DNA of 64,000 bases, taken from contig SWDS01000006.1 in the NCBI GenBank assembly GCA_005116745.1, forward strand, positions 545,222-609,221. The letters run 5' to 3'. The stretch is from Nitrospira sp. GTDB taxonomy: Bacteria; Nitrospirota; Nitrospiria; Nitrospirales; Nitrospiraceae. The translations under genes and the position numbers were made by a program. A model generated the notes under the pieces. The model saw nothing but the letters and a program-made list of their open reading frames with translations. It was not told the DNA's origin and did not search any database. Numbering within the stretch: position 1 is the stretch's first letter; every line of letters begins with the position of its first letter. Below, one piece after another: positions 43,184-52,256 of the stretch.

Positions 43184-44502
43184 CATCATTGACGATCACC
43201 CCGGGCCGGCCACTGAAGGGAACAACCACCGTTCCTGGTGACAAGTCGCTCACCCATCGGGCGATCATCCTCACCGCACTGGGAGAAGGGACGAGCACGG
43301 TTACGGGCTATTGCCAGGGAGAGGATTGTCTGAACACGATGAGGGCTCTTCAGGGAATGGGGATTCCTATTACCCAGACTCCGAGCGAATTGACCGTCTG
43401 TGGGAAGGGGTTTTGGGGGCTCTCTGAACCAACTGGCCCGATCGATTGCGGCAACTCTGGGACCGGCATCCGTCTGCTTACGGGCCTTCTGGCCGGACAA
43501 GATTTTTTCTCGATCCTCACGGGCGATGAATCGATCAGACGGCGTCCTATGGGCCGGGTCGTCAAGCCGCTGCGTGAGATGGGGGCGGCTATTGGAGGCC
43601 GTAAGGGAGGAGAGCTGGCGCCATTGGCGATTACAGGGACAGGCCTCCACGCCATTGAGTACACCTCCCCCGTGGCCAGCGCACAGATTAAGTCGTCGAT
43701 CCTGCTCGCGGGCCTCTTTGCTCAAGGGGCGACCCGGTATCGGGAACCACGTCTCTCGCGAGACCATACTGAGCGGATGTTTCAGTTCTTCGGCATCCCT
43801 CTTGCCCGAGAAGACGGTGTGCTGGTCTTGCATGGACGACCATCGGTCGGATGGCGAGGCGTTCATGTGACCATTCCTGGTGATTTCTCGGCAGCCGCAT
43901 TTCTCATCGTCGGCGCGACGATTGTACAGGGGTCTGATATCACCATTTACAATGTCGGCATGAATCCAACCAGAACCGGTCTCATTGATGTCATGAGGAA
44001 GATGGGAGCCGACATTCAGGTTCTGGGTTTGCGAGAAGCGGCTGGCGAACCGGTTGCGGATCTCCGCGTGAAGTCATCCGCGCTGAAAGGCGTGACCATC
44101 GGTCATGATCTTATCCCGAAGACGATCGATGAATTTCCCGTGCTGTGTGTGGCTGCTTCTGTGGCGGAGGGGGACACGGTGATTTCCGGAGCCGAGGAAC
44201 TACGGGTCAAAGAGAGCGACCGAATTGCGACCATGAGTCGCGAGTTGCAGGCTATGGGAGCGCTTATCGAAGAACGGCCTGACGGGATGATCATCCGCGG
44301 ATTAGGCCAAGGAGGAGAGAACGGCAGGCTGAACGCGGCGGGCAAGGCCCAAAGCCATGGAGACCATCGTGTGGCCATGTCTCTCGCCATCGGTGGGCTG
44401 ACGGCGGAGCAGAGTATGACGATTGCTGATACGAGCTGCGTGGATACGTCATTTCCAAACTTTGAAAAGACACTCACCGATCTGTTGACCCAACCTGGGT
44501 GA
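43180..44502 (+). CDS. aroA: EPSP synthase (3-phosphoshikimate 1-carboxyvinyltransferase)
   Basis: 440 residues with twin inside-out barrels: PGDKSLTHRAIILTALGEG (phosphate-binding), IDCGNSGTGIRLLTGLLAG, RRRPMGRVVKPLREMGA, VKESDRIATMSRELQAMGA, and HGDHRVAMSLAIGGL. It joins shikimate 3-phosphate and PEP. GNSGTGIRLL has Gly followed by Thr-Gly rather than Thr-Ala, a class II-like variation. Its ATG overlaps tyrA (ATGA). Confidence 0.97.
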   Translation: MTSLTITPGRPLKGTTTVPGDKSLTHRAIILTALGEGTSTVTGYCQGEDCLNTMRALQGMGIPITQTPSELTVCGKGFWGLSEPTGPIDCGNSGTGIRLLTGLLAGQDFFSILTGDESIRRRPMGRVVKPLREMGAAIGGRKGGELAPLAITGTGLHAIEYTSPVASAQIKSSILLAGLFAQGATRYREPRLSRDHTERMFQFFGIPLAREDGVLVLHGRPSVGWRGVHVTIPGDFSAAAFLIVGATIVQGSDITIYNVGMNPTRTGLIDVMRKMGADIQVLGLREAAGEPVADLRVKSSALKGVTIGHDLIPKTIDEFPVLCVAASVAEGDTVISGAEELRVKESDRIATMSRELQAMGALIEERPDGMIIRGLGQGGENGRLNAAGKAQSHGDHRVAMSLAIGGLTAEQSMTIADTSCVDTSFPNFEKTLTDLLTQPG

Positions 44503-44546
44503 GAGTGGTGGGACAAACGATACGGTTCGAGAAGTAAGGGGACTGA

Positions 44547-45206
44547 GTGATTATCGCGATTGATGGACCAGCAGGGGTGGGCAAGAGTACAGTAGCCAAA
44601 TTATTGGCGGCTCGTCTTGGCTACCTCTACCTTGATACAGGGGCACTGTACCGAGCCCTCGCATGGAAAGCCTTGCAGTTGAGAATCCGTCCGACTGATC
44701 AGGTGCAGGTGACGACACTTCTCCCAGTCACCTCGATTCACATGCAGTTTCAACAGGGCCTGGTGCAGGTCTTGGTCGATGGCTTGGACGTGACAAGGGA
44801 TCTTCGTACGCCCGAAGTCACGACGGCAGCTTCTATTGTGTCTGCTATCCCCGCCGTCCGTGAATGGCTGTTACCGATCCAGCGTCAGATCAGCCAACGA
44901 GGGTCAGTGGTTGCGGAGGGACGGGATATCGGCACAAAGGTGTTTCCCTCTGCACCGTTCAAGTTTTTCTTAGAGGCAGATGCGACGGTACGAGTCGCGC
45001 GACGACACCGTGAATTGGTTGCCGTGGGTCGTGGGGAGACGGTTGAAGCCACGTCTCAAGATCTGTCGGACCGAGACCAGCGCGATCGGACCCGTTCGAT
45101 CGATCCATTGGTTCCAGCAGATGACGCACGATTCATCGATACGTCTACCCTGAGCCCTGATCAAGTAGTGGAGCAGATGATCGCGGCTATGTCGACCGGG
45201 TCGTGA
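44547..45206 (+). CDS. cmk: Cytidylate kinase
   Basis: 219 residues with a GTG start (the usual family opening is IIAIDGPAGVGKSTVAKLLA). The CMP-binding insert is present (LDVTRDLRTPEVTTAASIVSA), then VVAEGRDIGTKVFP and the lid (RDQRDRTRSIDPL). It phosphorylates CMP and dCMP. Its order aroA-cmk-plsC-rpsA is ancient and shared with many bacteria. Confidence 0.97.
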   Translation: MIIAIDGPAGVGKSTVAKLLAARLGYLYLDTGALYRALAWKALQLRIRPTDQVQVTTLLPVTSIHMQFQQGLVQVLVDGLDVTRDLRTPEVTTAASIVSAIPAVREWLLPIQRQISQRGSVVAEGRDIGTKVFPSAPFKFFLEADATVRVARRHRELVAVGRGETVEATSQDLSDRDQRDRTRSIDPLVPADDARFIDTSTLSPDQVVEQMIAAMSTGS

Positions 45207-45895
45207 GTGGGGTTCTCTACGGATGTCTGTGGGTGTTGGCGCGCGCCGTCAGCTGGATGTGCTTTCGGTATCGTGTCGAAGGTCAGGTTCCTCAGACCGG
45301 AGGGATGCTGATCGCGGCAAACCATGCCAGCTACCTCGATATTCCACTATTGGGCTGTGGGATGCGTCGGAGGGCCTGGTACTTGGGACGAAACGACTTG
45401 TTTCCGGTCCCGGTGTTGAACGGTCTGTTGCAGGCGTTGGGCTGGATACCGGTGAGGCTGGGACGTCTCGACCGAGAGGCGTTTGGGAAAGCGATCAACC
45501 TGATTCGAGCAGGGCATGTGGTGGTCATTTTTCCGGAAGGCGGTCGCAGCCATGATGGCCACCTCCGGCCTCCGAAAGCAGGTATCGGAGTGATTGTGTC
45601 CCAGACCGGGTGCCCAGTCGTTCCAGCCTATTTGAAAGGAACCTTTGACGTGCTGCCCATCGGGGCTCGCTGGCCTCGGTTGCGTCAGGTTACAGTACGA
45701 TTTGGGGAACCCATTCAGTTCGAACCAGGAAAACAAAAAGAGAGGGCAGAAGCGAAACAGTTCTATCAACAGGTCAGCCGTACGGTGATCGAGCACATTG
45801 CAGCCTTAGGTCAAGTTCTTGCTCCAAAGGAGAAGGACGACCTGGCTCCCGACACACCCAACAGGCCAACCACCGACGCTCACAACGCTGAGTGA
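45203..45895 (+). CDS. plsC: 1-acyl-sn-glycerol-3-phosphate acyltransferase
   Basis: 230 residues with a GTG start that overlaps the cmk stop (GTGA). Acyltransferase boxes: NHASYLDIPLL (HX4D), FPEGGRSHDG, and PVVPAYLKG. An N-terminal hydrophobic stretch (LYGCLWVLARAVSWMC) anchors it to the inner membrane. It makes phosphatidic acid. The C-terminal tail is hydrophilic and variable. Confidence 0.93.
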   Translation: MSGVLYGCLWVLARAVSWMCFRYRVEGQVPQTGGMLIAANHASYLDIPLLGCGMRRRAWYLGRNDLFPVPVLNGLLQALGWIPVRLGRLDREAFGKAINLIRAGHVVVIFPEGGRSHDGHLRPPKAGIGVIVSQTGCPVVPAYLKGTFDVLPIGARWPRLRQVTVRFGEPIQFEPGKQKERAEAKQFYQQVSRTVIEHIAALGQVLAPKEKDDLAPDTPNRPTTDAHNAE

Positions 45896-45951
45896 GCCCG
45901 GTGACTTCACCATCAGCACCCGACAATAGTCGGAAGAGGTAGGACGTTCAT

Positions 45952-47667
45952 ATGAGTACGGTATCCAACAGCAGTGACGCTCAGTTAGACCGCGATGCAT
46001 TAGCCGCGTTATACGAAGAAACTTTTCGGAACCTTGAAGAAGGCACGATTACCGAGGGTCGGGTCGTGGCCCTGACCAAGGACAAGGTCGTCATCGATAT
46101 CGGGTACAAATCAGAAGGTATGATTCCGACTGATCAGTTCTCTTCCGAGGAGCTTCAGAATCTTAAGATCAGTGACCGGGTCCAAGTCTATATCGAAGAA
46201 TGTGAAGACGCAGACGGCAATCTTGTCCTTTCCAAGGAAAAAGCCGACAAGATGAAAATTTGGGAGGAACTCGAGACTCTCCACAAGGAAGAGAAGAGCA
46301 TAGAAGGGAAGATTGTCTCACGCATCAAAGGCGGCATGATGGTCGATATTGGTGTCAAAGCGTTCTTGCCCGGCTCGCAAATCGATCTTCATCCAGTTCG
46401 TGATCTGGATGGGCTCGTTGGAAAGACCTTCCCCCTGAAGATCATCAAGATCAACCACCGGCGAGGGAATGTGGTCGTGTCAAGGCGTGTGTTGTTGGAA
46501 GAAACCAGGGATAAAAAGCGGCAGACAACGCTGGCTACGCTCAAGGAAGGACAACTCATCCAGGGGACCGTCAAAAACATCACCGACTACGGATCGTTCA
46601 TTGATCTCGGCGGGATTGACGGGTTGTTGCACATCACCGACATGTCGTGGGGGCGAGTTGGACACCCATCGGAACTGTTTACGGTGGGAGATAAAGCCGA
46701 AGTCACCGTTCTGAAGTACGATCGCGAAACCGGTCGCATTTCTCTCGGGCTCAAGCAGAAGAGTGCGGATCCCTGGACCAATGTAGCCGGTAAGTATCCG
46801 ATTGGCACCAGAGTCCGTGGTCGTGTGGTCAGTCTGACCGATTACGGAGCGTTCGTAGAGCTCGAGCCGGGTGTCGAGGGATTAGTGCACGTTTCCGAGA
46901 TGTCGTGGACGCACGAAGTCCGACACCCATCGAGAGTCGTCGCGGTTGGTGATCAAGTGGAAGCCGCGGTGCTCAATGTCGACCCCGCGAGCCGCAAGAT
47001 CTCATTAGGCATGAAACAAACGGCGCCCAATCCCTGGGACATGATCGAAGGCAAATATCCGGTCGGGACTCGTATTGAGGGAAAGGTAAAGAGCCTGACT
47101 GATTTCGGTGCCTTCATTGGACTTGAAGAGGGGATTGACGGGCTCATTCATATTTCCGACATGTCGTGGACGAAGCACATCAAGCATCCCTCTGAGTTGT
47201 TCAAAAAAGGACAAAAAGTGGAAGCGATTGTGTTACGTATCGACAAAGAAAAAGAACGGCTCTCGTTGGGCTATAAACAGTTGGCGCGTGATCCGTGGGA
47301 TGAGGCGATTCCAGCGCGCTATCACATCGGGGATTCAGTGACCGGCAAGGTGTCGAAAGTCGCTGATTTTGGAATCTTTATCGAGTTGGACGCTGGGGTG
47401 GAAGGCTTAATCCATGTCAGCGAATCTGGTCTTGAACCCTCTGCGAAGCTCGAAGAAAAGTTTAAGTTGCAGGATGACGTGACGGCGAAGATAATCAAGG
47501 TCGATCGAGAGGAACGCAAAATCGCACTCAGTCTTCGGGACCATCAACAGGATTGGGAGCGTAAGCAGGTTGACGACTATCACTCAACACAAGGTGTGCT
47601 GGACCAGAGTCTGGGGCGGGCGGCCAAACAGAGCCGGAAGCGGTCGCAACCGGACGACCAAAACTAA
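45952..47667 (+). CDS. rpsA: 30S ribosomal protein S1
   Basis: 571 residues with six S1 (OB) domains, recognisable by repeats such as GRVVALTKDKVVIDIGYKS, GTVKNITDYGSFIDLGGIDG, GRVVSLTDYGAFVELEPGVEG, GKVKSLTDFGAFIGLEEGID and GKVSKVADFGIFIELDAG. It brings mRNA to the ribosome. The ATG at 45952 has GAGGTAGG about ten bases upstream. It sits between plsC and sppA, as in many genomes. Confidence 0.98.
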   Translation: MSTVSNSSDAQLDRDALAALYEETFRNLEEGTITEGRVVALTKDKVVIDIGYKSEGMIPTDQFSSEELQNLKISDRVQVYIEECEDADGNLVLSKEKADKMKIWEELETLHKEEKSIEGKIVSRIKGGMMVDIGVKAFLPGSQIDLHPVRDLDGLVGKTFPLKIIKINHRRGNVVVSRRVLLEETRDKKRQTTLATLKEGQLIQGTVKNITDYGSFIDLGGIDGLLHITDMSWGRVGHPSELFTVGDKAEVTVLKYDRETGRISLGLKQKSADPWTNVAGKYPIGTRVRGRVVSLTDYGAFVELEPGVEGLVHVSEMSWTHEVRHPSRVVAVGDQVEAAVLNVDPASRKISLGMKQTAPNPWDMIEGKYPVGTRIEGKVKSLTDFGAFIGLEEGIDGLIHISDMSWTKHIKHPSELFKKGQKVEAIVLRIDKEKERLSLGYKQLARDPWDEAIPARYHIGDSVTGKVSKVADFGIFIELDAGVEGLIHVSESGLEPSAKLEEKFKLQDDVTAKIIKVDREERKIALSLRDHQQDWERKQVDDYHSTQGVLDQSLGRAAKQSRKRSQPDDQN

Positions 47668-47703
47668 GTCGATCGGTTTTGTGAACGATGTGGGATATGG
47701 TCA

Positions 47704-48606
47704 ATGGCGGATGAAGTGACACCAGCGGAACAGCCTCCCAAACGCCATCTACTGCGGAAAGCCTTTTGGCTTTTCGCAGTAGGGCTGGGGGTCCTGATTC
47801 TGATCAATCTCTTGTTCCCCGACCTCGATTTATCCACTGAGGACCGCATCGCTCTGATTCGAGTTGAGGGAGTCATTTTGGACTCTCAGACGACCATTGG
47901 GGAGCTGAAGCGATTCAGCGAAAATCCTTCCATCAAGGCCATCGTCATTAGAATTGATAGTCCTGGAGGCGGCGTTGTGCCATCACAAGAGATTTATAAT
48001 GCCGTCAAGCGGGTCAGAAGTAAGCACAACAAGGCGGTGATCGCGTCAATGGGAAGTGTCGCCGCATCGGGAGGATATTACATCGCTGCCGCAACGGATC
48101 GGATTGTGGCTAATCCTGGGACTCTGACCGGTAGTATCGGCGTCATCATGGAAACGGCCAATGTGGAAGGGTTACTCCAGAAGATCGGTGTGGAGGGGGT
48201 CGTCATTAAGAGCGGAAAGTATAAGGATGTCGGTTCTCCACTTCGTAAGATGAGTGCGGATGAAAGAGGCTTGTTGCAGGGCGTGATGGATGATGTCCAT
48301 AAGCAGTTTATCGAGGCGGTAGCGGAAGGCCGTTCACTCGAACTCCGGGCTGCTCAAGCGCTGGCCGACGGTCGAATCTTTACCGGACGTCAGGCTAAGG
48401 AAGCCAAGCTGGTCGACGAACTCGGCGACTTGGAAGATGCCATTCAACTGGCTGCGGAAGTCGTCGGGATCGAAGGGGAACCGAAGGTCATCGAGCCTCG
48501 CCGTCGCTTTTCCCTTCGTGAAATTCTGGACTCGAAACTCAGCATGCTGTTCCCTAAGTTGGATGTTCAGCCGGGTGTGAATTTGAAGTATCTTATGGCC
48601 TTCTAG
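47704..48606 (+). CDS. sppA: Signal peptide peptidase SppA
   Basis: 300 residues, the short single-domain type. A TM helix lies at about 21-38 (AFWLFAVGLGVLILINLLF). The ClpP-like protease fold has DSPGGGVVPSQEIYNAV, catalytic Ser in MGSVAASGGYYIAAA, and the Lys in KSGKYKDVGSPLR. It clears signal peptides from the membrane. A hairpin-like sequence (AAGCCTTTTGGCTTTT) falls inside its coding start region and is not a terminator. Confidence 0.95.
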   Translation: MADEVTPAEQPPKRHLLRKAFWLFAVGLGVLILINLLFPDLDLSTEDRIALIRVEGVILDSQTTIGELKRFSENPSIKAIVIRIDSPGGGVVPSQEIYNAVKRVRSKHNKAVIASMGSVAASGGYYIAAATDRIVANPGTLTGSIGVIMETANVEGLLQKIGVEGVVIKSGKYKDVGSPLRKMSADERGLLQGVMDDVHKQFIEAVAEGRSLELRAAQALADGRIFTGRQAKEAKLVDELGDLEDAIQLAAEVVGIEGEPKVIEPRRRFSLREILDSKLSMLFPKLDVQPGVNLKYLMAF

Positions 48607-48654
48607 CTGTGGCCATGAAGGTGTGGCGGTTATCGCGGCGAAGGGAGGGTGGAG

Positions 48655-48936
48655 ATGACCAAGGCGCAGATCATTGAGAAAGTTTCTGAGCAAGTCACCA
48701 CGCTGACGAAGCGACAGGCCGAAGTAGTGATCAACACCATTTTCGATTGTGTCAGGGATTCGCTGAAAAATGGCGATAAAACTGAGATCCGTGGCTTCGG
48801 CAGCTTTCGTCTGCGGGCTCGTCGAATGAAAGAAGGGCGCAATCCAAAGACCGGAGAGACGGTTGCGGTACCGGCCAAGCGAGTCCCATTTTTCAAGGCC
48901 GGCAAAGAGCTGAAGGAATTGCTCAACCAACAGTAG
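48655..48936 (+). CDS. IHF/HU-family DNA-binding protein
   Basis: 93 residues from ATG 48655, which follows GGGAGGG. Core motifs: MTKAQIIEKVSEQV, LKNGDKTEIRGFGSFRLR, RRMKEGRNPKTGE, VPFFKAGKELKELL. The position behind rpsA-sppA matches ihfB in Proteobacteria, though HU and IHF subunits cannot be told apart here. It is an architectural DNA-bending protein. Confidence 0.93.
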   Translation: MTKAQIIEKVSEQVTTLTKRQAEVVINTIFDCVRDSLKNGDKTEIRGFGSFRLRARRMKEGRNPKTGETVAVPAKRVPFFKAGKELKELLNQQ

Positions 48937-48962
48937 CGATTGTCTGGTTGAAAGGGGAATCC

Positions 48963-49964
48963 ATGTCGGTATCAGATTCTTCGCAGGCGAATACCACGGA
49001 CGTCCGCTGGACTGACGGTGCTCTCAAACGCATGGAGCGCGCCCCAATATTTCTGCGTGGCATGGTCCGTCGCTTGGCTGAAACAAAAGCGCGAGAATTG
49101 GGGTACGAGGAAATCACCGAGGAGATTCTTGAGCAGTTTAAAGGACAGATGATGGGACGCATGGGCGGTGAGGCCGGCATGGCCTCCGCTGTCGATGAGA
49201 TGGCTAATGGCCGCCTGCCATGGACTGCCGCCGCGAAGGAGCGGTTGGGTATGGTACCCGAGTTCATGCGCGCGATGATCAAGCAGATTGCGGAGGAAAT
49301 TGCGAAGGAGCGGGGGCATCTCGAAGTGAATGTCGAGCTGTTTGAAAAAGTGGAAGCGCTTGGTGACCTCCGCGAGGAGAGCGGCCCCCCGATGGAATGG
49401 ACCGAGGAAGCGGTGGCGCTACTGCAAGACAAGTTAAAGCACTCGCCGCCCATCGCAATGGACTTTGTGACGGATATGCTGAAACGAGATAGTGAGGATC
49501 TGGCCAGAGAACGGGGCCTCACCCGCATCGATGAACAGATCCTGCATGAACTCTGGGAAGCACCGCAGGAACGAATGGCATGGACGGATGAAGCCTGGAA
49601 GCGGCTTCAAACGTCTCCTGATTTTGTCCGTAGCGGTATCCGCAAAGCAGCCGAACGGCGTGCACGCAAGTTGGGGTTGAAAGAAGTTGACTCAGACCAT
49701 TTGACGACATTTCGGAATCAGGCGATGATGAAAGCCGTCAAGCGCATCCGCTCGTTCGGCTATCATGAATTGACGTTCGATGCCTTTGAAACCGCTCTCC
49801 AGAAAACCAAGCGTTTGCAGGGGAATGATCAGGCGGAGAAACGTCTTCAGGAAATCCGTGGACACTTTGCCGACCCGTCGACAAAGAAACCTGACGGCAG
49901 GACTCTGGGAGCCGATCTCATGGAGCGTTTCCGCAGCTATCTCAAAGGCGAGGGAACACTCTAA
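48963..49964 (+). CDS. Protein of four tandem PCP_red domains
   Basis: 333 residues from ATG 48963, with AAAGGGGAA upstream. Four copies of the PCP_red helical unit can be read: WTDGALKRMERAPIFLRGMV (about 13-60), WTAAAKERLGMVPEFMRAMI (about 84-130), WTEEAVALLQDKLKHSPPIA (about 145-190) and WTDEAWKRLQTSPDFVRSGI (about 207-255). Each has the starting W-T/S, the P-x-F-x-R and a closing ARE/AKERG. The C-terminus is a distinct ~70-residue helical tail. This domain is a cap of BchB/ChlB; no other part of that enzyme is here. With the 34667 gene it makes six copies in this window. Function is unknown; a cluster- or tetrapyrrole-linked role is inference. Confidence 0.78.
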   Translation: MSVSDSSQANTTDVRWTDGALKRMERAPIFLRGMVRRLAETKARELGYEEITEEILEQFKGQMMGRMGGEAGMASAVDEMANGRLPWTAAAKERLGMVPEFMRAMIKQIAEEIAKERGHLEVNVELFEKVEALGDLREESGPPMEWTEEAVALLQDKLKHSPPIAMDFVTDMLKRDSEDLARERGLTRIDEQILHELWEAPQERMAWTDEAWKRLQTSPDFVRSGIRKAAERRARKLGLKEVDSDHLTTFRNQAMMKAVKRIRSFGYHELTFDAFETALQKTKRLQGNDQAEKRLQEIRGHFADPSTKKPDGRTLGADLMERFRSYLKGEGTL

Positions 49965-50041
49965 TCAGACGAAGCTTCTCGTCCGTCAATTCCAACGTGT
50001 TCCCCGGAAATACACAACCAATTCGTATCGAAGATTCTCTT

Positions 50042-50362
50042 CTAATGGGCTCCCACCTGCTGGGGCCAAAACTTGTGCCGAATTTGCGGGAGCGGTTCGT
50101 TGTCTAAATTGGGAATGTCGTAGAGACAACGATCAATCATCGAAACTTCGTCTTCGGTTAAGGGTAGCGTCACCTTCTTCTTCCAGAACTGATCAAGCGT
50201 AAAATAATCCGCCGATTGCGGCTTCTCCGCCAACAGCTCCTGCATTTTTTTGAAGCCCAGGGTATCAACGCCAGGGATACGCCCCTTGTTTCGATCATGA
50301 CACCAGTTGAGAACTTCGGCAATCCCGTACATCGTGATATCAACGTTCACAATTTTGCTCAT
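50042..50362 (-). CDS. Conserved-looking small soluble protein, unknown
   Basis: 106 residues with AGGAGGAAGATT directly before the ATG, an excellent ribosome-binding site. It begins MSKIVNVDITMYGIAEVLNW and ends FWPQQVGAH. It is mixed alpha/beta and has neither signal peptide nor membrane segment; WCHDRNKGRIPGVDTLGFKK might bind a ligand or metal. It is monocistronic and opposite to both neighbours. The family is not recognised. Confidence 0.75.
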   Translation of the reverse strand: MSKIVNVDITMYGIAEVLNWCHDRNKGRIPGVDTLGFKKMQELLAEKPQSADYFTLDQFWKKKVTLPLTEDEVSMIDRCLYDIPNLDNEPLPQIRHKFWPQQVGAH

Positions 50363-50535
50363 AATCTTCCTCCTAAAAGTAACGTCGCATCATAACGTAA
50401 GCGGCAGGCAAAATTCAAAGGCTGATGACGGCTTGCTGAAGATTGCGAGTGGGAAGACCGCCTCTGTATACTGGGCCTTTTGATTCGACCATCATAGGCC
50501 CATTGGGCGAGCAGAGTTCGGGTATCGGAGACGAT

Positions 50536-51750
50536 GTGACGATTGATATCGAACGGAAACCCTATGCAGCCAGGCCGTTTCTTTCCCTGCTATGGCTGTT
50601 CCTTCTCATTGGGCATGTTCTGTGGGCCTGTTCCAAAAGCGATCCGTATAACCCACCTGATCCTTTTTATTATTTTGCCAGCTACAAGGTCGGTAAGAAT
50701 CCAACCACGATTGTCGCCGAGGACCTCAATCATGACTCGTTCACCGATCTGGTCACCACCAATATTGCGAGTAATACCCTCTCGATCCTGTTAGGGAATG
50801 GAGATGGGACATTCAGAGATCAGATCCAGCTGAATGTCTGTCAGGAACCACGTTCCCTCGTGATGGGCAACTTCAATCAGGACCGACATGCTGATGTGGC
50901 CTTGGCGTGCTCCGGTGGCGACGAAATCATGATCTTGCTCGGGCATGGAGATGGCAAGTTTGAAGAGGGACCACGTTATCCGGTCCATCGTGCACCCATT
51001 GCACTGGCCGCCAACGATATCAACCGCGACCATCATACGGATCTTGTCGTTGCTCTACGGAACGACAAAGTCAAAATTTTTCTAGGGAACGGGACCGGTG
51101 AATTTCGACACGGGGTTCAGTACGAACATGGAGATACTCCCACATCCGTTGCCCTCTCCGATCTTGATGCCGATGGGAAGCTAGACATGGTGGTGACGAA
51201 TGGAGGCCCGATGTCGAATGCCGTCTCCATTTGGCTCGGGAATGGCGACGGTTCTTTTCGGGAGCCCACAGACTATTCGACAGGCCGTCGACCTCTTGGC
51301 GTAAGTTTTGCCGACTTCAATAACGATCATCACAGAGATCTACTGGTCATCAACGGAGAGAAGGACAGCTTCACGACATTTCTTGGAAACGGCAACGCGA
51401 CATTCCGATCCGGTAAGGATTCCGGGGCTGATGCCGGTCCGAACTTTGGGTTGGCGAGAGATTTCAATGGCGATAGGATCGAGGATGTCGCGATCGTCAA
51501 TCTCCAGTCCAATGACTTGTCGATCTTATTCGGGAAAGGCGATGGGACCTTCCATTACCCACCGAGAAATTACCGCACGAAGTCCGGTCCGTTTGCTCTT
51601 TCGTCCTTTCATGTCATAACCTCTGCGCTGGAAGAACCGGGGCTGGCCATCGCCGATAACGGGAGTGGCAGCGTCTCGATCTTTCTTCACCGTGGACTCA
51701 AATCCGTTGCGACATCGAAGGCACGAGAGTCGGACGCGAGCAATCACTGA
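50536..51750 (+). CDS. FG-GAP/VCBS beta-propeller lipoprotein
   Basis: 404 residues from GTG 50536, which has GGAG seven bases upstream. The signal ends in a lipobox (LIGHVLWAC, Cys near residue 32), so it is probably a lipoprotein. Seven blade-like repeats follow, each with an Asp-rich calcium loop and a following strand (DLNHDSFTDLVT, DINRDHHTDLVV, DLDADGKLDMVVT, DFNNDHHRDLLV, DFNGDRIEDVAI) and the linker LGNGDGTF. This is the integrin-like propeller, used for binding. An in-frame start further upstream is possible but lacks a signal. Confidence 0.85.
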   Translation: MTIDIERKPYAARPFLSLLWLFLLIGHVLWACSKSDPYNPPDPFYYFASYKVGKNPTTIVAEDLNHDSFTDLVTTNIASNTLSILLGNGDGTFRDQIQLNVCQEPRSLVMGNFNQDRHADVALACSGGDEIMILLGHGDGKFEEGPRYPVHRAPIALAANDINRDHHTDLVVALRNDKVKIFLGNGTGEFRHGVQYEHGDTPTSVALSDLDADGKLDMVVTNGGPMSNAVSIWLGNGDGSFREPTDYSTGRRPLGVSFADFNNDHHRDLLVINGEKDSFTTFLGNGNATFRSGKDSGADAGPNFGLARDFNGDRIEDVAIVNLQSNDLSILFGKGDGTFHYPPRNYRTKSGPFALSSFHVITSALEEPGLAIADNGSGSVSIFLHRGLKSVATSKARESDASNH

Positions 51751-51825
51751 CTATTCTTGACAGCCAGGAGGGCCTTCGCTAGAGTTGCCGGTGAGGAAAA
51801 CTGCCCGCGATTATCAGGCATTACG

Positions 51826-52032
51826 ATGGCGTTTCGATCCTTTGCATGGTGGTTCATGATTGGGGCTCTCTTGACCCTTTCCGTCCTGATGGTGCAGGGT
51901 GGGGTTCGGGATTTGTGGGAAGGGACTCAACCGGCTGGGGGCACCAATGTCTTGGTGTACTTTGGCACGACGCTCCTGGGCGGTGGCTTGCTCGCCGGAT
52001 GCGTCGCGCTCATCATGAATCGCATTCGGTAA
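51826..52032 (+). CDS. Small two-helix membrane protein
   Basis: 68 residues from ATG 51826. Two hydrophobic segments, WWFMIGALLTLSVLMVQGGV and VYFGTTLLGGGLLAGCVAL, flank a short hydrophilic loop with DLWEG. No family is recognised. It lies directly before the 52053 zinc-ribbon gene and the carboxypeptidase gene on the same strand. The start could also be upstream at 51757, but that lead is not hydrophobic. Confidence 0.6.
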   Translation: MAFRSFAWWFMIGALLTLSVLMVQGGVRDLWEGTQPAGGTNVLVYFGTTLLGGGLLAGCVALIMNRIR

Positions 52033-52052
52033 TCGGAGAGAACGGGACATGT

Positions 52053-52241
52053 ATGGAGTGCCTCAAGTGCAAGGGATTTATGCTGGTGGAGCGTCATTAT
52101 ACCCTCGTCAATCGGCGGATATACGCGCGCTGTCTCAATTGCGGGTTTTGGATTGATCTGGCGGACCTGCTCCGGTTTTTCCATAAAGTGATTGATAGTG
52201 GACGGAAAGGTGATAAAGTGCGTGAATCCTTCATTTTCTAG
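52053..52241 (+). CDS. Small zinc-ribbon protein
   Basis: 62 residues from ATG 52053: MECLKCKGFMLVERHYTLVN then RRIYARCLNCGFWIDLADLL. Two CxxC knuckles (C3/C6 and C24/C27) suggest a single zinc site, 18 residues apart, as in zinc-ribbon regulators. The C-terminus is basic. It is tightly placed between the small membrane protein and dacA. The function is unknown. Confidence 0.7.
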   Translation: MECLKCKGFMLVERHYTLVNRRIYARCLNCGFWIDLADLLRFFHKVIDSGRKGDKVRESFIF

Positions 52242-52256
52242 AAGAGGCGGTCTTTT

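Noticed and set aside
47755-47780. Hairpin AAGCCTTTTGGCTTTT as a terminator
   Set aside because: It lies inside the sppA coding sequence, near its start, and has no gene ending there.
34667-49964. Chlorophyll biosynthesis suggested by PCP_red domains
   Set aside because: No bchL, bchN, bchB core or other pigment gene is present; the domain occurs alone or repeated.
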